Part shown: positions 36,042 to 44,378 of the stretch, one piece after another
Position numbering within the stretch: position 1 is the stretch's first letter
How the letters are laid out: each line of letters opens with the position of its first letter
Assembly: GCA_022059125.1 (NCBI GenBank)
Contig: JAEUWY010000006.1
Span: 62,001-126,000, forward strand
Source of the DNA: Corynespora cassiicola
Lineage: Eukaryota; Ascomycota; Dothideomycetes; Pleosporales; Corynesporascaceae
Direction of reading: 5' to 3'
DNA: 64,000 nucleotides
The notes under the pieces: generated by a model
Databases searched by the model: none
Told to the model about the DNA's origin: nothing
The model's input: the letters and a program-made list of their open reading frames with translations, nothing else
Position numbers and translations under genes: made by a program

Positions 36042-36264
36042 ATCTGGATACCACCTAGCATCATCTGCGTTTCGGGAGCATGGCGTTGAGGTTAGACCTG
36101 GGTATTAGACGATACACGCTAGATAGCACGATTCACCCATAGACAAGCGGGCATGATCGGACGTCTATATTACATTGCGCATCCAATGCGCCGAGCCACC
36201 TATAGAGGCTCAAGCATTTCTAGACTAATCATGATTCTTCTCGTATTTCATCAATTGCGCTTCT

Positions 36265-37950
36265 TCATGCCTTTCCCTTGCCGCCCTTGCCCTTGGTTGG
36301 CCCCTGGATGCGAGCCATCATCTCTTCCTTGGTGATGAGATGATCGATACGCTCCAACAAGCCTAGCAGGCTTTTCATGTTGCCGCTCCATTCATTGAGC
36401 ACATCGTCGGCATCGCGAGGCTTGGCGAAGCTGACAATCCGAGCCGGGCGGTCAATCTTGGCATAGATGGTCTTCGCAGTGACCAATTCGCTGATGTACT
36501 TCTCCGTCTCGTCCTCGGTCAGGTCCAGGAGCTCTGTCAAACGCGGAATCTGGATGCGCGTGTAGTACTTGGCTACAACGCGAATGTTGTGCTCGATGAC
36601 GCGCTTGCGCAAGTCCTGCCACCTCTTGTGCGCCTTGGGGTCGTCCGAATCATCTGGCTCCGCATCGAACACGTCCGTGTCCGTCAAATGCGGGCCAAAC
36701 TGCTTGGCCACCATGGGCCACCTCATGAGCTCAGGGACGGTGAAGAGCTTGACGAGCTGGGCGTCTTGTGGGATTTGGGCGTTGCGCGAGTCGCGCTGGA
36801 TGCGGTGAATGAGATCCGACTGTTCATTGTCGTACGGAGCTAGAATGACATAGTAAATCACCCGTTGGAGAATCTACGTTTGGTTAGTATAGAATCGGCA
36901 TGACATGCGGAGTTGACATACGGCGCGGAGTTTCTTCGGATCTTCCTCAACCGCCTCGGTATCGAGCACCTGGCGATAGTGCTTGCAAGCATCCAGGTAC
37001 TTGTCCTCGTGCTTGGCCAGCGTAATCTGCTGCTCGTAGTACCGGAGCTTCAAATCCGTAACATCGTCTTCTGGCTCCGGCGGGGGCTCGTCCACGCTGC
37101 GCGTCTTCTCCTTCTCTTCCCGCTCTTTCCGCTCCTTCTCTAGCTGCTCGGGAGATTTCTTCGGCCTGCGGGTGAAATAGCGCGTGCTAATCTTCCTGCT
37201 GAGAATTCCAGCCTGTGTCCAGTCGCCCTTTTCTATGCAAAGCGCCACTTGTTGTAGAATGAACTCGGTCTTCTCCCGGCGGGTCATGGAGCCGAACGTC
37301 TCGACCTGCAGCTCGCAGAGAATGTCCGTCGCCGCATTGATGTCGCCCTGCTCCTTTTTGATGTTGGATAATATCCGAGTAACGCGGGCCCGCTCGACTT
37401 CGACGAAAATCTACCGTATCATATCAGTATCGCATGGACGCAAAGGAATTCGTGCGACTCACCTTGCCCTCGGTGACGGTTCGCAGGGTCTCGATGACTG
37501 AGAGCTTAGTCTCGAGATTCGGAGTATCATCGAGAAATCCCATGACGACCTGGACCATCTTGGTGGTCGCCTGCTTGAGCTGGCCATGCTTCTTTGAGAG
37601 GAGTAGCACCTGCTCGTTCAACAAGCTCCAATCCCCGGCATTTTTGGCTATTGTGACTATGGCGATGATGATCCGAGAGGTCGATGCGAGGTCAGAGGCC
37701 TAGTGGGTAGGTGAGCGTGCTGTTTGTAAGCGCCGGGTGCGGGGTGTTGACATACCTGGCGGGTTTGCTTCTCGAGCACGAGGAGCTTCTCAATCGCAGC
37801 TTGTGGGTTGCTCTACATGGATACCGTTAGCTACGAGGGTGCATCTGGAAGCACAAAGCATACCTTTCCGAGCTTCTCTGCCTCTGGGAGCGCCGCATCG
37901 ACCTCCTTGGTGAAGTCCTTCTCGGCCTTCAGCACCTGGCCGCTCGACAT
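36265..37950 (-). CDS. RPN5: 26S proteasome regulatory subunit RPN5 (PSMD12)
   Basis: Non-ATPase lid subunit of the 19S regulatory particle; its PCI domain scaffolds lid assembly. Five exons (37950-37864, 37812-37756, 37699-37463, 37410-36922, 36873-36265) give 492 aa with 48-56-nt introns. Exon 1 opens MSSGQVLKAEKDFTKEVDAA. TPR-like helical repeats follow (KMVQVVMGFLDDTPN, TEFILQQVALCIEKGDW, ISRKI-type segments, RYFTRRPKKSPE). The C-terminal PCI/winged-helix region has HNIRVVAKYYTRIQIPRLTELLDLTEDETEKYISELV, broken by no insertion, and ends in a basic Gly/Lys tail. Unusual is a Glu/Lys- and Pro-rich insert in the middle (EKERKEREEKEK). Single-copy housekeeping gene. Confidence 0.96.
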
Positions 37951-38523
37951 GGTGTGGCGGGGTTATTGTATCGCTTTCAGAGAATCGGGTAATACGTGCG
38001 GAAATGGGGGCGGGCAGGTGCAAGGCTTGGAAGCAGGCGGTGAATAGGCTTAAGCAAGGTGACGGGGTGGTGTTGTCGATGAGGCTCCGGCTGTGTAAAT
38101 GATGAGCACCTGGGATCGGGGTCGGAGAAACCGCTGCCCGTCAACACTAGCGCACGTGACCGCTCGGATCAACCCGTGAACGTCATGTCGCAAGGTCTAC
38201 AGCCTCTCACATCCTGCCAGTCACCATTCATCGTCATCATATTTGCACTATCACGTTCTGATTCCTAGTACATAAATCTTATTTGTGGCGCATCAAGCCG
38301 TATTCCTTCAGCTCTCTTATTTATTTCTGTTCAAAACTAGATTGGCCCGGTGGAGTATTTGATTCACAAATTCGACACAACAGGCCTATTGCTTCGCTCA
38401 GCTCTTCTATTTGCCAAGGCCAAGGAAACCGATCTCTTGTCTCGAGAGATAATGACATGGTTCTCTCACGACAAGATGGTGGGATATCCAACTCATCAAT
38501 CAGGTAGCACAATAACCTTGGTT
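37951..38523. promoter_or_regulatory. RPN5 promoter / E2 gene 3' flank
   Basis: About 570 bp. It lies between the end of the E2 gene and the start of RPN5. Proteasome genes often carry PACE elements (GGTGGCAAA) in yeasts; I do not see an exact copy here. Confidence 0.4.
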
Positions 38524-40629
38524 TCAGAAGCGGCGTCCAGGACCTGGAAACTTATGATGACTTCCCCTGCTACTTGAAATGTCGAATGGGTTTGCTCTCT
38601 GATTATTCTGTACCTGCTGGTACCGTGTAGGAACATATGTAGCGCCATATCTTTGTAGTCCAATGGCCAGATTGTTAAGATAAGTATACACCGAAGAACC
38701 TACAAATCTCGATGTTTCAGCTGTCCATTGCTCGACCTTTCGGATAATTCTGTTTGCATTTGCCTTGAAATGCAGTTTTATGACATCTTTCCATAGAGAT
38801 GGAGGACTCTCTAGCCACGGTAATAGTCCCACCCTTACTGTTGCCTCCTGGTAAGGCCAATTAGTAACACCTACACGACCTTCATCGCCTGGTTGATTGG
38901 CGTTTGGGTTCTCGCAAAATATCATCGCTTGTATAGAAATCAAAACCTGGAGTAGGGTGGAAACATCAGGGCGCCACGGCTCTCCAGGCCACGTATTCAG
39001 AAGAGATAAGCAGACTGCAGCGGAATTAGTGTCCATCGGTAATCAGAAAAAGGTATACTTACCCTTTCCATCGGGATGAATATTCGCATTCAAGTGCGCT
39101 ACTCTTCCCCCAGGCCATCTGAAATAACACAGGGGTGGAACGTTGGGATATTCGGATGGGCACAATAAATCAAATTCGAACAGCCCGTTTTCATATGGAG
39201 TGCCTTCAGGACCAACGATGATGAACTTTATGACATCAATTCTTGAGCATGCATACTTGACAAATATTCCAGTCGGTAAGTCGGTCATTAAAGACGTATG
39301 CTCAGTGATGAGTCGCTTCATGCGGCCTGGCTGCGAATAGTTCATAGACTTTGCATCGTCCTTGAACCGGTAGTATTCCAGGATAGATTCATCTGGCGCG
39401 TCGATTATACCATGGTCGACTGCCCCATTATGATCGTTGCATAACCCATCCTCTGTGTTCTTCAACAGGTCTTCAGACAGTTTTATAATCCGTTGGCACA
39501 AGGCCATAAGCTGTTTCCCCTCATTGTCTTGGAAATCGGCCTTGTTCATCTTGGCGCCTCTCATCATCAAACTGCTTTGAGTATTGAGACTTCGTAAGCC
39601 AGAAGCAAGCGGCTTGGATGTTTCGCGTCTGTTCGGACGATGTACGCGCTGGAAGGATAGTGTTACAATATTCATTGAATCAGGCTTCAATGGCCTCTCA
39701 CTGAAAATAACCCGAGATGTAACCGGGTGCGTCCCAACTGTGCGTAAGAAACTGAGAAGAACATGGTAGAGTTCGTAGCGCTTGTTACAGTTGTCAAGAG
39801 AGTCGTTTCGTAGTAGCTCTGCGCAATAATCCAAGATTTTGCTGTCCAGAAGCATTTCCGTTACAACCTCATTGGGCTGAATATCAAATTCGGTCCGCCG
39901 ATTCATTGACGGCAACAAACGCTCCAGAATTGCAAGAAGAGCCATGTAAGCTGAGTCGGTCATTTGTTCAGCTATCAATGCTTTTTTCTTTGCGGCCTTA
40001 GTAGTTGGGTCTTCTTTGACCAGTCTCATGCTGCTGCCAAAACCAATACCATCTGTCCCGGTGCCTCCGTACCCTATGCCTTTGTCATAGGAAAAATATT
40101 GATTCTGGCGCGTACCAGTTATAGATGCTTGCTGCTGCTTTTCGCCACAAAATATCGTGTCGAAACCGCAGAGGATTGTCCAGATCAAGAAAAGTCGGCC
40201 CGAGTTGCAACACCATGAAATTCCCAGTCCCTTGACTTCTACATGAGTAGCGGATGACTGGGAACGGCAAGAGATACACTCCTCTGAGGCGCAGGATTTG
40301 CACTTGAGGATCGAAGACGGTTTAGTCTTGCTGTATTGCCATTTTTTGAACAGGGCCTCCACATCGGACAGTCCTTTGATATATGGGGCGCCGCATTTGC
40401 ATTTACAGTTTATCAAGTATTTGGCAAAATCCCTAACTGTGGAAGGTTTCCCGTTGGGTGATCCACCGGAATGTTGGTTACCTCGCCTCGTGACATCCTG
40501 GTTCGTTGATCCTCCCCCACGGAGGTGAGGTTGGGGCCCGGATTCTGAGTCTATGCTCATGTGTTGCATTTCTGTTGTCAAATGATTAGACCCATCGTGT
40601 AAAATGTTGAGATTATTTGGATTAGCCAT
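38524..40629 (-). CDS. Large ubiquitin-conjugating enzyme (UBE2O/BIRC6-type UBC) with Cys-rich N-terminus
   Basis: Two exons, 40629-39063 and 39014-38524, give 685 aa; an in-frame Met at 40791 would add 54 residues. The C-terminal third is a UBC fold of the UBE2O/BIRC6 class: FIIVGPEGTPYENGLFEFDLL, YPNVPP, HLNANIHPDGK, then across the splice VCLSLLNTWPGEPW. The catalytic cysteine (about C524) is only rebuilt by removing the 48-nt intron. The N-terminus holds clustered cysteines (about C75, C77, C79, C110, C113, C118, C121, C140, C141, C154, C161) that suggest zinc binding. Between them lies a helical region. It likely charges ubiquitin and may select its own substrates, as UBE2O does. Function of the fungal form is unknown. 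Confidence 0.83.
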
Positions 40630-41208
40630 CGATATTTCTCTGTTAGAGTCTCGCGTTCGAGGCTTCAGGGTCAGCCTTGGTGTTGGTAGTTTGGATTTGA
40701 AGTCTAGCTTCCAAAATATGCGTGCCACTTGTAAGTAGATAGGGATTCTTTTAAAAAAAATGTCGCTGATATTCCGATTACATGGATTCAATTTCTAAAA
40801 TATAAACCTTGAATGGGGAGTGGTCTACACTCGAACAAACCTGTGTTGGGAGGTGAAGGACTGTGGGACTCCGCCTCAACGTTTTTGATCATCCAAACGA
40901 GTGACATGGGAATGAGTCCTCTGATTCTCGAATGTGAATTCAATATTCAAGTACATATTAATATTCTAGTTATTCTCTAATTCAAACAATACCATTGCCA
41001 AAGATTGGTATTGCTCTACGTCCGGAGCGTAGTAAAAAGCCGATGAATGATATTCTGCAGGACCTATATGTTATGACAGCTCAAAAATAAAGAATGAATA
41101 ATTGAAACATCTAGAAATTGATTCATTATCTATTAATAAACGATATCGTATAATTTGCTGCCGGATTTATAGCAAGGGAGGGGTTGATTATATATTGTGA
41201 GCTGTGTG
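40630..41208. other. AT-rich intergenic region
   Basis: About 580 bp, AT-rich, between two minus-strand genes: nitrilase 3' flank and E2 promoter. It also marks the left edge of the catabolic cluster. No gene seen. Confidence 0.45.
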
Positions 41209-42342
41209 TCACAACTCCAAGCTTTCACTGTTATTTCGCTCTGACTCTTTCTCAAACACAACCGGCTCCCTCCTGCTGCGATCCACAGACAATTTGAAAA
41301 CATCCAATCGCTGATAACCACCGACAACGTCGTGATACTGCTTGCCTTCAACACAATCCCTCAAATCCAAGTCCGCATACAGAATTCCTTCTTGGCTTTG
41401 CAGAAATTCCTTTTCCTCTTCCTTGCCCGTTTTCTCATCAATGGTGAATCCTGGTAGTGGCGCGCCAGTTGGATCCAGAAACATTGTAGCACCTCTGGGT
41501 GCAGACTCGAGAATCTGTTTGAGGTGTGAAGCGTGAGGAGACCCAGAAACAACCTGTGCAATCGCATAGTCGTCAAGCGCCCCCGAGCACATCACACCGA
41601 AGCACTTGGCTTCGAAGCAATGAGCTGCTGCACGTGTGCGATTGGCTGTCACATTGTCGTAGTTTGCTCCTTTAGCCACGCTTGACGTGGTTCGTACTTC
41701 TTGCTGATCATTCTCCATTTCTATGACTTGTGCATCGTCGTTTGGCGGTGAAGCAGCCCTCGTAGGCCACGCGGCGGGCCAAGTTGATATGTGAACCTGT
41801 TCCCCTTGCGCCATTAAACTGTATCTCGCCAGCGGATTCGTATTTTCCCCGCAAATCAGGTTCCCAATCTTCGCGCCGCTCTTGTTCTGTGCGATGCGTA
41901 GCCCGTGGCCGTCACCTGGGGCCCAGGTGAGTTTTTCGAAGAATGTTGGCATCAATTTGCGGTGATGTACGAGTACTGCCCCGTCCTCGCCGATGATGAT
42001 GTTGGAGTTGTACAATGTCGCTGTGCTGTGCGCTGCACGCTCTGAGAATCCAATAGAGATCATGATCCCTAGTTCTTTTGCAGTGGAACGCAATGAGGTG
42101 ATTTCCGGACCTGATGCAAGAATCGACTCCGATGCCATCAATTGGAAGAGGTGATGGTTCTCAGTAGGTGGGCGCAAAGCGCTCCATAGCGGAAATGCCG
42201 GGATGAAGGTCTCTGGGAAAACGATGAGATTTGCGCCATTCTTTGCGGCTTTCCGGACCAAAGTGATAGCCTTTCTGGTGGTTTCAGAGGCCTTGAGAAA
42301 AACAGGTACGGCATGGCAGGCTGCAACTCGGAGGGTAGACAT
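41209..42342 (-). CDS. Nitrilase
   Basis: Carbon-nitrogen hydrolase (377 aa, no intron) that converts nitriles to carboxylic acid and ammonia in the cytosol. The Glu-Lys-Cys triad is clear: E44 in VFPETFIP, K129 in HHRKLMPTFFEK, C164 in LICGENTNPLARYSLMAQGEQVH. The second glutamate (E136) typical of active nitrilases is present. The Cys is followed by GEN, where plant and bacterial nitrilases more often have WE; the downstream NPLARY..AQGEQ block is nitrilase-typical rather than amidase-like. Start at the Met before LRVAACHAVPVF, the usual first strand. It faces a sulfite-oxidase-like gene across a shared 830-bp promoter, and an aldoxime dehydratase lies about 6 kb away, so its substrate may be that enzyme's nitrile product. 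Confidence 0.93.
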   Translation of the reverse strand: MSTLRVAACHAVPVFLKASETTRKAITLVRKAAKNGANLIVFPETFIPAFPLWSALRPPTENHHLFQLMASESILASGPEITSLRSTAKELGIMISIGFSERAAHSTATLYNSNIIIGEDGAVLVHHRKLMPTFFEKLTWAPGDGHGLRIAQNKSGAKIGNLICGENTNPLARYSLMAQGEQVHISTWPAAWPTRAASPPNDDAQVIEMENDQQEVRTTSSVAKGANYDNVTANRTRAAAHCFEAKCFGVMCSGALDDYAIAQVVSGSPHASHLKQILESAPRGATMFLDPTGAPLPGFTIDEKTGKEEEKEFLQSQEGILYADLDLRDCVEGKQYHDVVGGYQRLDVFKLSVDRSRREPVVFEKESERNNSESLEL

Positions 42343-43173
42343 TGTAATCTATGGTAAACACTCTTTGCGGAAATCTCCGGTAGAAAAGCGTATCGTGGAG
42401 GGTTTTGAACATTAAGGAATGGTGGTAAGATCTACCAAGATAGGGTTTTTATCTCGGTGCCGTAGAGGTACTGCGTTGCGGAGTTGGGGTAAGCACGTGG
42501 GAAATTGGGGAACTGCACCATGAAACAGCGATTGGGGTAGTAACCCAACGGTAAACCTTTATCTCCGTGATAGCTCCTATGGAGAATATTTTTCATCGGG
42601 TATTGCGGTCTTTTGTGCCAGAAATGTTCCGCAACACGTTGTGCTGTTGATGATTTGAGTAATGTTCGGCGAAAGTGGGGTCTTCGCCTCCCGCTCTGGA
42701 TGCCAGCGTCGTCACGTCGTTGTTCGGCACTCGCAAATTTTAACTTCAAATTTCACATTCGGATCTTCTTCTATCCCCGAAATCTCATGTGGTAATTGTC
42801 TGTGGGTTGCAAATCTTTAGTTCGTCGCTTTTCTCCCGCCATTAGATGCTGTGATCACGTATTCGGCGCTCTCGGCCGGCCGAGGATCGGCATGTCAACC
42901 GCAGGGCGTCTCAGTATACCCGCCACCACCTGAATGAGTGTACACATCCTCGCGAGCTGCCCCAGCTGACTTGGGATTAAAAATTTGGTGCATGAATACG
43001 GAGAATCAATGAAAATAACTGAGATTCAACCTGGTCATGGTGCAACCTCGGCGGATGTGAGGCGTGCTTTATTCGCGCCATCCCATCCCGACGTGCCACA
43101 ACAATCGGAAAATTGAGTATATCATCTCTAGCCAGCGATTTTATTCGATATATAATCACATTCAATATCTAAA
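42343..43173. promoter_or_regulatory. Divergent promoter, nitrilase / molybdoenzyme
   Basis: About 830 bp. It contains a GC-rich palindrome CTCGGCCGGCCGAG near 42871-42884, of the kind bound by zinc-cluster factors, and a TATATAATC at 43150-43158 just before the molybdoenzyme ATG. Co-regulation is inference. Confidence 0.5.
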
Positions 43174-44250
43174 ATGGACGAAACGGCGTGTGGCGAGTCA
43201 GAACTCGAGTATTTGGGATCATACACCCTCCCTACCGAAGAGCGCCTTCGCGCCGCATGCGAAACCATTGCTCCGCAGGGATTCTATATTCGGCATCCCC
43301 CCTCCCCACACCTTTTGAAAAACTTCATAACGCCCGATGAAGATTTATTCCAGACCATTCATATGGGAGCCGCGACTGTGGCCAAAGAGAAATGGTTGCT
43401 TCTGATTGATGGACTCGTCAAACGTCCGTTTGCCCTTACATTTTCCCAGCTCCTACAACTGCCGAAGACATCAGTAACGGCCTTTCACGAATGCTATGGA
43501 AGTCCAGTCAAACCCCCGACAGAGGCAGTATGGCGTATTGGAAACATCAAATGGACCGGTGTACGGTTATCATATCTACTGAATCTGGCGCAACCATTCC
43601 CAGAAGCACGCTACGTCTGGTCAGATGGCTTGGACAGAGGCACTTTCCATGGTGTATCTTCTGATCGCTACGAAAAAGATCTGCCGCTCGAAAAAGCAAG
43701 CCAAGACGAGGTTCTTGTTGCGTTCGAAATCAACGGTCAACCCCTCAGCAAAGAGCGCGGAGGACCGGCCAGATTGGTTGTCCCTGGATGGTTTGGAACA
43801 AACATGACAAAGTGGCTCTATCGAATTAGTCTACAGGATAAAAGAAGCCCAGGGCCATATACCACCACTTTCTACAACGAGACAGATCCTGCGGACCCGG
43901 AAGGAAAAAGGAGACGACCTGTCTGGAAAGTTGAAGTCAACTCCATAATCACCAAGCCAGTCCCTGAAGAGGCATTCAAAGAAGGAAGAATTGCAGTAGA
44001 GGGCTGGGCGTGGTGCGAGGAGCCTGTTGTCGAGGTTCTGCTGAGTGCAGATGAAGGGAAGAGCTGGAAAGAAACAGAAATCACGCCGCGCGAAGATTAT
44101 AGCTGGCAGAAGTGGAGTGCAGATATTGATCTAAAACCCGGCGATTATAAACTGATCGCACAAGCTAGAGCTGCGTCAGGAGTTCAGCAGCCCATGTCCG
44201 GTCGAAGGAATCATGTTCACACTGTGCACATCAAAGTGGTACCAGTCTGA
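43174..44250 (+). CDS. Molybdopterin sulfite oxidase-family oxidoreductase
   Basis: Single-exon 358-aa protein with the sulfite-oxidase/plant-type layout lacking a haem domain: molybdopterin domain (about 60-220) then Mo-co dimerisation domain (about 240-358). The Mo-ligand cysteine is C107 in FHECYGSPVKPPTEAVW; the normal family motif around it is HxCxGN-like, here CYGS. Other landmarks are VRLSYLL, WSDGLDRG, VAFEINGQPLSKERGGPARLVVPGWFG (pterin contact) and the SIITKP start of domain 2. It has no N-terminal targeting signal and ends VVPV, not a clear peroxisomal SKL. It may oxidise sulfite or another sulfur or nitrogen oxyanion. Cluster position beside nitrilase and aldoxime dehydratase hints at a sulfur-containing substrate such as glucosinolate breakdown, as inference. 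Confidence 0.88.
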   Translation: MDETACGESELEYLGSYTLPTEERLRAACETIAPQGFYIRHPPSPHLLKNFITPDEDLFQTIHMGAATVAKEKWLLLIDGLVKRPFALTFSQLLQLPKTSVTAFHECYGSPVKPPTEAVWRIGNIKWTGVRLSYLLNLAQPFPEARYVWSDGLDRGTFHGVSSDRYEKDLPLEKASQDEVLVAFEINGQPLSKERGGPARLVVPGWFGTNMTKWLYRISLQDKRSPGPYTTTFYNETDPADPEGKRRRPVWKVEVNSIITKPVPEEAFKEGRIAVEGWAWCEEPVVEVLLSADEGKSWKETEITPREDYSWQKWSADIDLKPGDYKLIAQARAASGVQQPMSGRRNHVHTVHIKVVPV

Positions 44251-44378
44251 TGCACTAAGTCTTGCTCGAGTTGGTTAGGATTCTTTTAGCTATAGAGAGG
44301 CATAAAATTGGTTGGTTGGGGTGAAACAGGACCAGAGTGGAGTTTCGAGAATCTGTATCTCGAGCTCTGCTCGAAATA

